Assembly: GCA_001898505.1 (NCBI GenBank)
Contig: MKTZ01000026.1
Location: forward strand, 1-64,000
DNA length: 64,000 bases
Reading direction: 5' to 3'
Source of the DNA: Sphingobacteriales bacterium 50-39
Lineage (GTDB): Bacteria; Bacteroidota; Bacteroidia; Chitinophagales; Chitinophagaceae
Below, piece after piece: positions 8,010-17,902 of this stretch; the stretch's first letter is position 1, and every line of letters begins with the position of its first letter. The notes under the pieces are model-generated. The model did not search any database and had not been told where the DNA came from. It was given only the letters and a program-made list of their open reading frames with translations. A program made the translations under genes and the position numbers.

Positions 8010-9017
8010 ATGAAAGCAATACAGTTAGAGCAGTTTGGTATCGAGCATCTACACTTTAGAGACATTCCAATGCCTGTTATGGACGAACATGAGGTACTTG
8101 TAAGAACTACTGCCGCGGCACTCGAGTTCCATGATTTGATCATAGTGGAGAACAGGATACCTTTTGGCATCCAGCTTCCGCATATTCCTGTTTCCGAAGG
8201 AGTGGGCATAGTGGAAAAGGTCGGAAATAAGGTCACCCGCTGGAAAAAAGGCGATCGTGTGACCATTCCCTTTATTTCCCGCTGGGAAGCAGGGCGGAAT
8301 ACCCCCTACAACGACCAATGGAGGACTAGCTTTAATATCCCCGGGCTTTTGGCCGAATACTCGGTACAACCAGAAAATACATTGGTTAGCACACCCGCTA
8401 ATCTTACAGATAAGGAAGCAGCCTCATTATCGGTGGCCGGGCTGTCAGCCTGGGCATATCTTGTCGATCAAGCCAATATCCGGGCCGGACAAACTATTTT
8501 GGTTCAGGGCAGCGGAGGGGTCTCCCTTTTCGCCATACAAATAGCCAAAATGTTCGGGTTGAAAGTGATCGCCACAACAGGCAGCAAGGGAAAAGAGCAA
8601 AAGCTGCGGGATTTAGGAGCCGATGAGGTGATCAATTATAAAGAGTTCCCGGAATGGAGTAGCGAAGTCAAACGTCTGAACGGCGGCATCGGAGTAGATG
8701 TAACGTTGGATATAGCCGGAACGGATACCATTGAACAAAGCATCCTCTCGGTGAAACAGCATGGCTTTGTCGGATTGGTCGGCTTGCTGACGGGTACCAA
8801 ACTGACCATCGACCTGATCCCTTTGATCACGAACTATATCCGGCTGCAGGCGTATTCGGTGGGGAGTGCGCAGGAATTAACCGACTTTGTCAACGCCATC
8901 GAGAAGAATAATATGAAGCCTGTCGTGGACAGCGTTTTCCCCATTGAAAAAGTACAGGAGGCTTTTCATAGATTCAAGTCGGGAGAGGCGTTCGGGAAGG
9001 TAGTGATAGCATTTTAA
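8010..9017 (+). CDS. NAD(P)-dependent quinone-reductase-like MDR alcohol dehydrogenase
   Basis: A 335-residue medium-chain dehydrogenase/reductase. The GroES-like N-terminal half contains PVSEGVGIVEKVG, and the Rossmann half carries ILVQGSGGVSLFAIQIAK (nucleotide loop) and KVIATTGSKGKEQKLRDLGADEVI. The zinc-binding cysteines and histidine of true alcohol dehydrogenases are absent, which places it with zinc-independent or enoyl reductase/quinone oxidoreductase members. The glycine loop (GSGGVS) and the TTGSKGK segment after strand 2 suggest NADPH use, which is an inference. It is a single gene behind a promoter with a candidate operator (7951-7974), suggesting induction by a small molecule. 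Confidence 0.85.
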   Translation: MKAIQLEQFGIEHLHFRDIPMPVMDEHEVLVRTTAAALEFHDLIIVENRIPFGIQLPHIPVSEGVGIVEKVGNKVTRWKKGDRVTIPFISRWEAGRNTPYNDQWRTSFNIPGLLAEYSVQPENTLVSTPANLTDKEAASLSVAGLSAWAYLVDQANIRAGQTILVQGSGGVSLFAIQIAKMFGLKVIATTGSKGKEQKLRDLGADEVINYKEFPEWSSEVKRLNGGIGVDVTLDIAGTDTIEQSILSVKQHGFVGLVGLLTGTKLTIDLIPLITNYIRLQAYSVGSAQELTDFVNAIEKNNMKPVVDSVFPIEKVQEAFHRFKSGEAFGKVVIAF

Positions 9018-9184
9018 GACCATCAATTTGGAGCAAGCCATTTTTTTGTTTAGATTTATTCTACCTACTCTATTTATTAATCCCCCCGTCCGGCTACCTT
9101 CTTATAAAATAGTGACTTACTACAGAAACATTGGCGCTTACCGAATGCCCAGGTAACATTTTTGCTAACCATAAACGCCCAATC

Positions 9185-11596
9185 ATGTATTGTCGCCTGT
9201 TTGCCATGGGGATAGGAATGTTTTTGTTTGCTGACCAGGTAAATGCCCAGATATCCGGTGTAGTAGTGGACAAGTCGAAAAAGCCCCTGACTGGAGTGAA
9301 TGTTCTGCTGCTGCACTCCGCAGATTCCTCCTTACAAAAAGGAGTGATCACGGATGAAAAGGGAGCTTATTCGCTGTTGAAAGTAAAGTCGGGAAGCTAT
9401 GTCCTTTCTTTTTCTGCATCTGGTTTTGAAAAAGTGTACAGCCCAATTCTATTGTTCACCGATGGGGAGGAAAAGAACATGGGAGAGCAGGTGCTATCCG
9501 AAGCCAGCCAGCAGATGACTGCAGTAACGGTCACCGCTAAAAAACCATTGTTCGAACAGAAGATAGACAGGATGGTCGTCAATGTCGAAGGTAATATCAC
9601 CACTGCCGGCAGCACGATATTGGACATTCTCGAGCGATCACCGGGTGTTATCATTGACCGACAGAATAATTCCATCTCCCTTAGCGGCAAGAATGGGGTG
9701 GTTGTCATGATAAATGGGAAGATCAACCGAATGCCCATATCTGCCGTATTGCAAATGCTGGCCGGGATGAGTGCCGGGAACATTGAAAAGATCGAGCTGA
9801 TCACTACCCCTCCCGCCGGACTGGATGCAGAAGGGAACGCTGGATATATCAATATTTTATTAAAGGTCAACGATCAGTATGGGACTAACGGTTCTTACTC
9901 GCTGACGATAGGATACGGCAACCGCGAGATGCCGCAGGCAAACATCAACTTCAACCATCGACAGGGTAAGATCAACCTATATGGGGATTACAGCTTTTCC
10001 AGGGTACATAGAGAAATGGACTGGCCTTTTTATCACAGGATCAGCAATGGTGGAAAGATCTGGGAAAGCGCAACTTTTACTGCCCGTAATACATTTCAAT
10101 GTAACCATAATGTCCGTCTGGGGTTGGACTACCAGTTGAGCAACCGGTCGGTCATCGGTGTACTGGTTTCCGGGTACAACAATAAATGGTCAATGGATGC
10201 CCTTAACCTCGGGTCTACCTCTACCAGCGGTCATAAGGATACGGCGATCGAGATCAAGAACATCGAAACCAATCTTTGGACCAACTACGGCGTGAACCTG
10301 AATTTACAGCACACATTCTCCGAAGGGGAGAAGCTCTCTTATAATTTCGACTATCTTCATTATAGGGACGACAATCCAGTCAGCTACTTCAGCAACTACT
10401 CTGATAGCAGCGGCCAGTTCCTATTCCAGAAGCAGACGAGAAGTTCCAAGATCACTCCCATTGGTTTTTGGGTAAATGCCGTCGATTATGCCCGGCGACT
10501 TGGAAAAAGACTAAGCCTGGAGGCCGGGCTGAAGAGCACCATCTCAAGGTTCCGCAATGACGTGCGTATCGACAGGCTGGAAGGGAATGAGTGGCTCGCA
10601 GATCCCAATCTATCTGCAAAATACCAGCTGCAGGAAGATATCGAGGCTGCATATGCTTCTTTCAATGCCAACCCCAATGGCAAGACAGAGTTAAAAGCCG
10701 GATTGAGATACGAATATACCAACTCTAACCTGGGCTCCGATTCTCTAAAAAATATTGTCGACAGGCACTATGGAAATCTTTTTCCCAGTATCTATATCAC
10801 CCGAAAGCTCGACGACAATAATGAGCTGAGCCTGGCGTACAGCCGTCGTATCACCCGGCCAACCTTTAATGACATGGCTCCTTTTACGATTTTCATCGAT
10901 CCTACGACTTTTTTTGCGGGCAATCCCGCGTTACAGCCTTCACTGACCGATGCTATAAAGCTCAACTATTCCTATAAGAAATATCTCCTTTCAATATCCT
11001 ATTCATATGAAAAAGCGCCGATCGCAAATTTCAATCCTACTATCGACTCCATTACCAATATCGAGACCCTGAGTTCTGCCAACCTGGAGAACAATAAGGT
11101 CGTCTCCGCGGTGCTGACCTTGCCGTTCAACCTAAAGCCCTGGTGGAATATTGTATTCAATGTCACGGGCATATGGTCGCAGACAAATGCGATATACAAT
11201 CTGGCCCCGATACGCATCGATCAGAAGAATGTCAACATCAATATGGCCCAGTCATTCAAACTACCCAGGGATTATTCGGTGGACCTGACGGGGTTCTATC
11301 AGTCTCCGACATTCTTAGGAATATATGCCGTCAAGGCCATCGGGTCCCTGGACGTGGGCATCCGGAAGAAGCTGGGGAAAGGCAATTTACGGCTGACCTA
11401 TACCAACATGCTCAATACAATGACATACAAACTATATGTCGACAGGCCCGATCTGAACCTTGTATTAAAGCAGGATATCAGCTTTGTCTTTCCTGCTGTG
11501 CATCTGACCTATTCAAGGAGTTTCGGGAAAGACAATCTAAAGGCTAACCGGGACCGTTCAACGGGAGCAGAAGATGAAAAGGGGAGGGTTAATTGA
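9185..11596 (+). CDS. Outer-membrane beta-barrel receptor (OMP_b-brl_3 type)
   Basis: An 803-residue outer-membrane protein starting MYCRLFAMGIGMFLFADQ, with a signal peptide ending near NAQ; an upstream start at 9131 adds 18 non-signal residues. Order of parts: a carboxypeptidase-regulatory-like beta domain (ISGVVVDKSKKPLTGVNVLL), a TonB plug (TTAGSTILDILERSPGVIID, NGVVVMINGK, IEKIELITTPPAGLDAEG), then a large barrel with many amphipathic strands and the family segments EYTNSNLG, FPSIYITRKL, SYSRRITRP and FFAGNPALQPS. Members import substrates with TonB; the ligand is unknown. It is transcribed alone, and no SusD partner is present. Confidence 0.85.
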   Translation: MYCRLFAMGIGMFLFADQVNAQISGVVVDKSKKPLTGVNVLLLHSADSSLQKGVITDEKGAYSLLKVKSGSYVLSFSASGFEKVYSPILLFTDGEEKNMGEQVLSEASQQMTAVTVTAKKPLFEQKIDRMVVNVEGNITTAGSTILDILERSPGVIIDRQNNSISLSGKNGVVVMINGKINRMPISAVLQMLAGMSAGNIEKIELITTPPAGLDAEGNAGYINILLKVNDQYGTNGSYSLTIGYGNREMPQANINFNHRQGKINLYGDYSFSRVHREMDWPFYHRISNGGKIWESATFTARNTFQCNHNVRLGLDYQLSNRSVIGVLVSGYNNKWSMDALNLGSTSTSGHKDTAIEIKNIETNLWTNYGVNLNLQHTFSEGEKLSYNFDYLHYRDDNPVSYFSNYSDSSGQFLFQKQTRSSKITPIGFWVNAVDYARRLGKRLSLEAGLKSTISRFRNDVRIDRLEGNEWLADPNLSAKYQLQEDIEAAYASFNANPNGKTELKAGLRYEYTNSNLGSDSLKNIVDRHYGNLFPSIYITRKLDDNNELSLAYSRRITRPTFNDMAPFTIFIDPTTFFAGNPALQPSLTDAIKLNYSYKKYLLSISYSYEKAPIANFNPTIDSITNIETLSSANLENNKVVSAVLTLPFNLKPWWNIVFNVTGIWSQTNAIYNLAPIRIDQKNVNINMAQSFKLPRDYSVDLTGFYQSPTFLGIYAVKAIGSLDVGIRKKLGKGNLRLTYTNMLNTMTYKLYVDRPDLNLVLKQDISFVFPAVHLTYSRSFGKDNLKANRDRSTGAEDEKGRVN

Positions 11597-11667
11597 AGCC
11601 GCGACGATCCCGTTCCTGAACGGATCCAGGATCTAAGGACGAAGGAGAGTTTGTCAGATGTAACGGG

Positions 11668-11829
11668 TCACTTTCCGTACTGTAAAAATGCCATGATCCA
11701 AATAAACACAACGAGCATTGCTGCCTGATAATAGGCCCAGAAAACGCTCATACCGTTCTCTTTATCAAAATTCACCAGACTGACAAAGACCCCGACGATA
11801 GGTATCCACATTATTAGTTTATTATTCAT
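11668..11829 (-). CDS. Small two-helix membrane protein (53 aa, unrecognised)
   Basis: An ATG at 11829 opens a 53-residue frame ending TGA at 11668. It starts MNNKLIMWIPIVGVFVSLV, has a polar turn FDKENGM and a second hydrophobic segment AAMLVVFIWIMAFL, and ends QYGK. Two hydrophobic helices with a charged loop, three tryptophans and sensible codon use make chance less likely, but no family is recognised and no clear promoter or ribosome site was found. It lies between the end of the receptor gene and the SusD terminator. Confidence 0.45.
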   Translation of the reverse strand: MNNKLIMWIPIVGVFVSLVNFDKENGMSVFWAYYQAAMLVVFIWIMAFLQYGK

Positions 11830-11871
11830 AAACCAATCATTACTCAAGGATAAAGTTACGTCAATTCAAGC

Positions 11872-11902
11872 AAAAATGAAACCCGCCACGGTGGCGGGTT
11901 TC
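11872..11902 (-). terminator. Terminator of the SusCD operon
   Basis: Arms GAAACCCGCCA and TGGCGGGTTTC pair around a three-base loop. On the minus strand the stem is followed by ATTTTT. It lies 15 bases past the SusD stop and could also stop plus-strand transcripts. Confidence 0.8.
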
Positions 11903-11916
11903 TAAAAGGCTGTTTA

Positions 11917-13908
11917 CTATTTCTTAAGGTAACCATAATATTCATCATCCGTCGCACAATCCCACCAAACAGGCATGCTCCAGATATTCGGGTCGGTGGC
12001 ATGGGGGTTTAACGCAAGTGTATTGACAGAGTTGTAATTTATTTCATAGGTTGGTGGCAATGCCCAGCGACGCATCCAATATCTAACATCTGTTGGGCCA
12101 GCACCCGTTAGCTGAGCTGTACCCGTAAACAAGGGTCCGCGCTGGTAACCCGGGTAAACCACGCCAAAACTACCTACATTGCCGGCACTGAAGTTAAAGC
12201 GGCGCATATCGTTCCAATTCTCGATACTGCAACCCATAGCAAGATATTTCTGCAACATGATGTCCGACATGGTAAGACTTCCTGCCGGTGCAACTGCTGT
12301 ACTGGAGATGTAAGCGCTCACGTCTCCGGAATTCATGGGTGTCATATCAGGATTAGTGAGACCATATGTACCCGCCCATGAGGTTAGCTTTGCCTGCATC
12401 ATATCCATATGCGCCTGGATAGCCGCTGTATATGCCGTATAGGCATTTGCAACATCCCCCTTTCTCATATACACTTCAGCCTTGATGAAGTTCATCTCAT
12501 GGTAAGTCAGGATCTCCTGGTCGGAGACAGGGCGAACCTGGAACGAGCCTGTGGAAGCAATGGCGCCCGCATTAAATGCATCCACTGAAGGATACCAGTT
12601 AACATCATTCTGACCCTGGGCAGGTATACCGGATGTTGCAATAGCGCTGCTGCGCAGGTTTACATACACCGTATCCCCGGCATACACATAATTGGTACTG
12701 TTTATATAGATGGAGCCTGCTTTGTATGTCACCGTTACGGTATTTCCATTGACGGTGTAAGGACGCCCTGCCGCAGCCTGGTCAGCAATAAAATTGGCAA
12801 GATCCGTTGCATCATTGATAGTGTATTTTATATTTTTATTTGCAGCGGCATACACAGGCGTTACAATGGAAGTAGCACCCCCTTTCACCAACCGGGCTGA
12901 GGGACCATAAGAATCCACCCCAATTGAACGGGTCCAGGTATAAGACGCTACTTTACCACTGCCATCCAGTTGAATACCGGTCATGTAAGCAGGTACAATT
13001 TTGCTCATGCGGGGATCAATAACACCGGCGCCACGCATATTGGTCAGCAGGTTGTAATAGTATTGAGAAATACGGGCGGAACTGCCATACGCTGCATAAT
13101 CGAAATTGCCGTTTGTTACTACCGGATCACCATATAAATAATCAGTGACGGTACTGTTGTTGAAACCCGGTCCTACTATATTATCGGCATTGGACTGTGG
13201 GCCTTGTGACAGGCAGTACAGAATAGAATCCGCATTATACAGATCTGTTTTTTTTGACAGCTTGAGCATGTAACGGGCCTTTAATCCCCAGCACATTTTT
13301 GTCCATTTACCAAGATCGCCGCCACTCCACAAATCACCGCTTGCAAGTGAGGGGGCCCCGGTTTCCTGCGTTTTAGCGAGCAAACTGATAGCCTCATTCA
13401 ATTTTGCCATACATCCGTTAAAAATAGTCTTACCGTCATCAGGTTTAGGACTTGGATTGCCGGTCCCCGCCTGTGTATAAGGCATTTCACCATACAGATC
13501 CAGCATTTCCATATAACCCAGTGCATGGAACACGTCGGCCGCCGCCATGTAATGATAGGCGCCTATTTTCTTGGCGGAGTTATACATATCCACTAGGTTG
13601 GAAGATACTTCTACAAACCATGTCTGGTAGGAGGTGGTTGAATTGGCGTTGGTGCATTGCCAGGTTGTGCTAAATGTATTGGGGTTGCCAGAATTTGTAT
13701 AATACACGCCTGACTGGCATGAAGTACGATAATTGGTAACGCCTGCCGTGTACTGGTAAAAATGTTCTATCCAGGGCAATCGGTTTTGAACCTGTACGCT
13801 TTGGTTGTTTGGATTATCCGGGTCTGCATTTACAGCCAGCCACTTTTTACAAGAGGCGGAACCCAACACTAACACGGCGCCCAAAATAATATATTTGAAA
13901 TTTTTCAT
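11917..13908 (-). CDS. SusD/RagB-like nutrient-binding lipoprotein (SusD-like_2)
   Basis: A 663-residue lipoprotein. The signal peptide ends in a lipobox with Cys20 (GSASCKKWL), followed by the family start AVNADPDNPNN. SusD proteins sit on the outer-membrane surface as a lid on the SusC barrel and capture ligand, usually glycans or peptides. TPR-like helical parts are visible (IKAEVYMRKGDVANAYTAYTAAIQAHMDMM), as is the C-terminal region YLAMGCSIENWNDMRRFNF, typical of the SusD-like_2 group. It starts 20 bases after the SusC gene and shares its operon and terminator. No glycoside hydrolase or peptidase gene accompanies the pair, so the substrate is unknown. Confidence 0.9.
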   Translation of the reverse strand: MKNFKYIILGAVLVLGSASCKKWLAVNADPDNPNNQSVQVQNRLPWIEHFYQYTAGVTNYRTSCQSGVYYTNSGNPNTFSTTWQCTNANSTTSYQTWFVEVSSNLVDMYNSAKKIGAYHYMAAADVFHALGYMEMLDLYGEMPYTQAGTGNPSPKPDDGKTIFNGCMAKLNEAISLLAKTQETGAPSLASGDLWSGGDLGKWTKMCWGLKARYMLKLSKKTDLYNADSILYCLSQGPQSNADNIVGPGFNNSTVTDYLYGDPVVTNGNFDYAAYGSSARISQYYYNLLTNMRGAGVIDPRMSKIVPAYMTGIQLDGSGKVASYTWTRSIGVDSYGPSARLVKGGATSIVTPVYAAANKNIKYTINDATDLANFIADQAAAGRPYTVNGNTVTVTYKAGSIYINSTNYVYAGDTVYVNLRSSAIATSGIPAQGQNDVNWYPSVDAFNAGAIASTGSFQVRPVSDQEILTYHEMNFIKAEVYMRKGDVANAYTAYTAAIQAHMDMMQAKLTSWAGTYGLTNPDMTPMNSGDVSAYISSTAVAPAGSLTMSDIMLQKYLAMGCSIENWNDMRRFNFSAGNVGSFGVVYPGYQRGPLFTGTAQLTGAGPTDVRYWMRRWALPPTYEINYNSVNTLALNPHATDPNIWSMPVWWDCATDDEYYGYLKK

Positions 13909-13928
13909 GATTTACTTTTTTTCAATGA

Positions 13929-16900
13929 TTATAAAGAAACATTTATCCCGAATGTGAACGTCCTTACTGCGGGTACGCCCAGATAATCAATACCTTGAGA
14001 ACCTGAACCTCCTGTGCCTCCCGCAGCACTTACTTCAGGATCCATTCCTTTGTAATTTGTCCATGTAAATAAATTGGTGCCTACTGCTGTTGCCGAAATG
14101 GCTCTGATAATTTTCGAACCCTTCAGTATACTGGAAAAGTCGTATGTTAATGACAACGACCTTACCTTCACCCAGTTTACTGAAGTAATAAAGTTATTGG
14201 AGTTGGCCGCGTAGTTTTGCCAATATTGCTGGATCATATACGCGCCGGAATATGTCGTGCTGCCAATGGTGTAATTCTGACCTACAGTATAGGTTTGGTT
14301 AAAATCAGCGCCGGTCTGGCTGTTAACGCCGGTGACTGTTACCGACTGGCGATCGTTCAGCAAGGTTTTCTTACTTAAACCATTTGCAACCAGGGCATAC
14401 TCGGTACCATTAAAAATATCTCCACCTTTGCGAATGTCGAACAGGACTGATAAAGAAAGGTTTTTGTAACGGACGGTGTTGTTAAAACCGCCGATGAAAT
14501 CCGGCTCACGGTTACCTACAACTGCAGTGCCGGTAGTATTGACTTTATAGAATCCTGTTGTAGGATCTACCTGGTAGCGCCCGTTGGGTATTTGATTTCC
14601 TTTCGCATCGAGTTCACGGTAATAAGGAGTACCTGTCATTCCAAGAAAATAGCCTCCGTTGGGAATTGAAGCAGCTTTTATTGTTCCGAACTGAGCGTCT
14701 GTTGGGTAAAAATAGGCTACGCCCGGAATGAAAGCTCCCAATCTGCCTTTGTTATAAGAATAATTCAGCATCACATCCCAGCTAAAATCCTTTGTTATGA
14801 TTGGCTTACCGCTAAGCGCTATTTCCATTCCCTTATTAATTACCGAGCCGGAATTGAGGGTGCTGAAAATAAATCCGCCGGATTGGGCCAAGCGTGGTTG
14901 CCCGATTTGATTATTCGTTTGACTATGATAATAAGTATAATCCAAGGCAATACGGTTCTTCATGAATCTAAGCTCTGCGCCTACTTCCCAGGAGTCCTGA
15001 ATTTCAGGTTTTAAGTTAGGGTTACCGGCATAGTACTGGTTACCGACTCCGGTGAAAGAGCCAATGCTGATGGAAGGGTTTTCATATGTAAGTGTTGCAT
15101 AAGGGTTTCCGTCTTTACCAACTCTTGCCCAGCTTCCCCTCACTTTGCCGAAAGAAAGGATGTTATTCCCGTGCAACAGCTCCGTAAATACGAATGACCC
15201 GCTTACAGAAGGATAATAATAAGAGTTGTTTTGTACCGCCAAAGTTGACGACGCGTCGTTACGTTCGGTCACCGTAAGAAAGGCAATGTTTTTATAAGAA
15301 ATGCCGGCTTCCCCATAAACTCCGACCAAACGCTTTCTCGTTGTTCCGTCAGTAAAAAATTTATTGGTGGTTGCAATATTATTAAAGCTGATGGTGCCGG
15401 GTACAACAAAGTTATATCCCCAATGGTTCTGGCTTACGATGTTCGTGTTTTCCGACGTAGTTCCCAGCATCAGGTGCGTATCAAAATCGCCAAACGTTTT
15501 ATGAAAATTCGTCATCACGGTGGTAGTCACGTAGCTATAGTTGTACAGGTCCTTGCTCAAACGCCCACTCTGGTACAGCGGGGCCAATGCAGACCCCGGG
15601 GCGATATACGTATAGTCATTGGTGGCATACTGGTCATAGCCCAGACGTGCATTAACATCCCACCAGTTGGTGATCTTGTAGCTGGCGTTGATGCCCCCGG
15701 TGATACGTTTGGTTTGTGATGTCAATTTATCCTTATTGATAATCCAGTAAGGGTTGTCTATATCCCCTTCCAAAGGCAGTGTTCCGGAGTATATCCGGTA
15801 TTGTGACCCATCAGGGTTTAGATAATTTTTTATATTATACGTTGTTGGAAAAGTGTACAGTGCCTGCATACTTCCAACGCCACTTCCATAAAGTCCGGCA
15901 GTCGTTAAAGTCCTGTCGATATCGGCAATGGAGTAAGCCACATTTGCACTTACTGTCAGGCGGTTATACCGTTGCTCACCATTAAAACGGAAAGTAGTCT
16001 TGTTATAGTCTGTGTTGGGAACGATACCTGTCTGTTTGAAATTAGATCCGGATAAGAAGAAGGTACCATTCTTGCTTCCACCAGACAGGTTTACATTGTT
16101 ATCGTATACTAAACCGTGCTGGAAGAATTTACCGATATTGTCATATTTCGAGCTGTCGGCCGGGATTTTCGGTCCCCAGGAGTTATACGAAGCAGTATTT
16201 AAAACACCATTACTGGAGAGGGTGCCGGGGCCAAATTCGGTTTGCACCTCAGGCAGCTTATTTGCGGAGGAAGAGGCGATCTTACTGGTACCACTCACGG
16301 ATACCTTTCCTTCTGCTCCTTTTTTGGTGGTGATAATAACCACACCGTCAGCCGCCCTCGAACCATACAAAGCTGCTGCGGCGGCGCCTTTTAAAACCGA
16401 CATGGTTTCAACATCCTCCGGGTTAATATCCATAACACGATTGGAGAAAGTGGTGTTGCTGCGGGATAAACCATCGGTACCTGTATTGCCGGTGACCGTA
16501 GTGGAGTTATCATATATAATACCATCAATAACAAACAATGGCTGGTTTTGCCTTCCCTCAGATGTAGAGTTGCCGCCCCGAATGGTGATGGAAGCGCCCG
16601 CACCTGCCGAACCGCTGAATTGTGTAATGTTTACGCCAGGTACTTTACCTGCCAGTGAGTTGATCACATTGGTATTTTTATTTTTCATCAGTTCCGCCGC
16701 ATTCAGATCGGAAACCGCATATCCCAATGCCTTTCGTTCCTTTTTTATACCAAACGCCGTAACGACGACATCGCTCATCTGGCTGGATCCCTCTTTTGAT
16801 AAGTGTATTTCCATGCCGGCTGCGGCCTTTTCCTTTCGCGCGGAATAGCCCACATAGCTAAATTCCAGCACGGAGCCTGCTTTTACGTTAATGGTGAATT

Positions 16901-17084
16901 TTCCATTGTCATCGGTAACAACCGCCTGGTTCTTGCCAATTATGGCAACCGTGACCCCCGCCAGCGGCGTACCTTCCTCTGAAAGCACAGTTCCGCTAAT
17001 GGGAACTCCTTGAGCCTTCAGGTCGTTTGTAATCATGTTTAGCATAACAAACATGATCAAACTAAAAAGCTTCCATTTTCTCAT
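13929..17084 (-). CDS. SusC/RagA family TonB-linked outer-membrane transporter
   Basis: A 1051-residue TonB-dependent transporter. Signal peptide (about 1-25), CarboxypepD_reg-like domain (ISGTVLSEEGTPLAGVTVAI, about 29-110), the SusC signature region (SDVVVTAFGIKKERKALGYAV), plug domain (VINSLAGKVPGVNITQ, ITIRGGNS, PLFVIDGIIYD, VLKGAAAAALYGSRAADGVVII) and a barrel from about residue 260 to the C-terminus ending FTFGINVSL. Energy comes from TonB-ExbBD in the inner membrane; the ligand is passed on from the SusD lipoprotein encoded next. No N-terminal STN signalling domain is present, so regulation is likely through the DeoR-type repressor gene 29 bases upstream rather than through an anti-sigma factor. 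Confidence 0.92.
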   Translation of the reverse strand: MRKWKLFSLIMFVMLNMITNDLKAQGVPISGTVLSEEGTPLAGVTVAIIGKNQAVVTDDNGKFTINVKAGSVLEFSYVGYSARKEKAAAGMEIHLSKEGSSQMSDVVVTAFGIKKERKALGYAVSDLNAAELMKNKNTNVINSLAGKVPGVNITQFSGSAGAGASITIRGGNSTSEGRQNQPLFVIDGIIYDNSTTVTGNTGTDGLSRSNTTFSNRVMDINPEDVETMSVLKGAAAAALYGSRAADGVVIITTKKGAEGKVSVSGTSKIASSSANKLPEVQTEFGPGTLSSNGVLNTASYNSWGPKIPADSSKYDNIGKFFQHGLVYDNNVNLSGGSKNGTFFLSGSNFKQTGIVPNTDYNKTTFRFNGEQRYNRLTVSANVAYSIADIDRTLTTAGLYGSGVGSMQALYTFPTTYNIKNYLNPDGSQYRIYSGTLPLEGDIDNPYWIINKDKLTSQTKRITGGINASYKITNWWDVNARLGYDQYATNDYTYIAPGSALAPLYQSGRLSKDLYNYSYVTTTVMTNFHKTFGDFDTHLMLGTTSENTNIVSQNHWGYNFVVPGTISFNNIATTNKFFTDGTTRKRLVGVYGEAGISYKNIAFLTVTERNDASSTLAVQNNSYYYPSVSGSFVFTELLHGNNILSFGKVRGSWARVGKDGNPYATLTYENPSISIGSFTGVGNQYYAGNPNLKPEIQDSWEVGAELRFMKNRIALDYTYYHSQTNNQIGQPRLAQSGGFIFSTLNSGSVINKGMEIALSGKPIITKDFSWDVMLNYSYNKGRLGAFIPGVAYFYPTDAQFGTIKAASIPNGGYFLGMTGTPYYRELDAKGNQIPNGRYQVDPTTGFYKVNTTGTAVVGNREPDFIGGFNNTVRYKNLSLSVLFDIRKGGDIFNGTEYALVANGLSKKTLLNDRQSVTVTGVNSQTGADFNQTYTVGQNYTIGSTTYSGAYMIQQYWQNYAANSNNFITSVNWVKVRSLSLTYDFSSILKGSKIIRAISATAVGTNLFTWTNYKGMDPEVSAAGGTGGSGSQGIDYLGVPAVRTFTFGINVSL

Positions 17085-17113
17085 ACTTTTGCGTTTTGGT
17101 TTTTTAAAAAAAT

Positions 17114-17881
17114 CTATATGACTGTAACCCCTGCCTTCACATAGGGTTGCAATAATTTATCTGTCGGGTCCAATTCCGTGATCAAATAGTCAATTCGCCT
17201 TAATTCGCACACTTGCAAGGCTTCAAAAGAGTTGAGTTTCTCAGCAATGGTCAGGCAAGCGGTTTTGGCAGACGCAGCGATCATGGCCTTTTTCATCTCC
17301 ACCACCTCCCAGTCGTTATCTGTCATTCCTCTTTGCAGATCGATGGCATTGGTGCCCAGGAGGCACAGGTCAGCATTTACCTCTTTTATTTTTTCTATGG
17401 TGCTGGCGCCCACCGTAATTTTTGATTCCTTGTTGAGACGGTCCCCCACGGCGATCACATTGATATTGGGATGCGCCACATAAGCATTTAAAGCGGGGAT
17501 GCTGCCCGTAATGAATGTGGCTTTGAGTTGTGGAGGTAAGTGCCGGGCCATTTCGAGAATAGTAGTGCCACCGCTGGTCAATACATACATATTCTTTTGT
17601 ATCAGACCAATTGCCTTTTCTGCAATGATCGCTTTCTGCCCCTGGGAATAAATGGTTTTGGACCTGGAATGAACTTCACTAAAAGCAAGCGATAAGGCCC
17701 CGCCATGCACTTTTATCAATTTGCCGGCATTCGCAAGTTCCTGCAAATCCCTGCGAACAGTGTCTTCCGATACCTCCATATCCTCACACAGATTGGCACT
17801 CAATACCTTATTGTGAAGGTTTAGGCGGGTGAGAATATAAGACTGCCGCTCTTTTTTTAGTAAGTTGTTAATTTTGGCCAA
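17114..17881 (-). CDS. DeoR/GlpR family transcriptional repressor
   Basis: A 255-residue DNA-binding regulator. The N-terminal winged helix (KKERQSYILTRLNLHNKVLSANLCEDMEVSEDTVRRDLQELANAGKLIKVHGGA region, about 9-62) has the family signature SEDTVRRDLQEL. The C-terminal sugar-phosphate-sensing domain contains YVLTSGGTTILEMAR, INVIAVGDRLNKES and ADLCLLGTNAID. The only usable start is a TTG at 17881, since an in-frame stop lies just upstream. As the first gene of the regulator-SusC-SusD operon it probably represses its own transcription until a phosphorylated sugar binds, which points to a carbohydrate ligand for the transporter (inference). Confidence 0.9.
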   Translation of the reverse strand: MAKINNLLKKERQSYILTRLNLHNKVLSANLCEDMEVSEDTVRRDLQELANAGKLIKVHGGALSLAFSEVHSRSKTIYSQGQKAIIAEKAIGLIQKNMYVLTSGGTTILEMARHLPPQLKATFITGSIPALNAYVAHPNINVIAVGDRLNKESKITVGASTIEKIKEVNADLCLLGTNAIDLQRGMTDNDWEVVEMKKAMIAASAKTACLTIAEKLNSFEALQVCELRRIDYLITELDPTDKLLQPYVKAGVTVI

Positions 17882-17902
17882 AAAGTTCCCTGATTGTCAA
17901 GT

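Noticed and set aside
16012-16848. Plus-strand 278-codon frame opposite susC
   Set aside because: Antisense to the SusC plug domain, with no family character.
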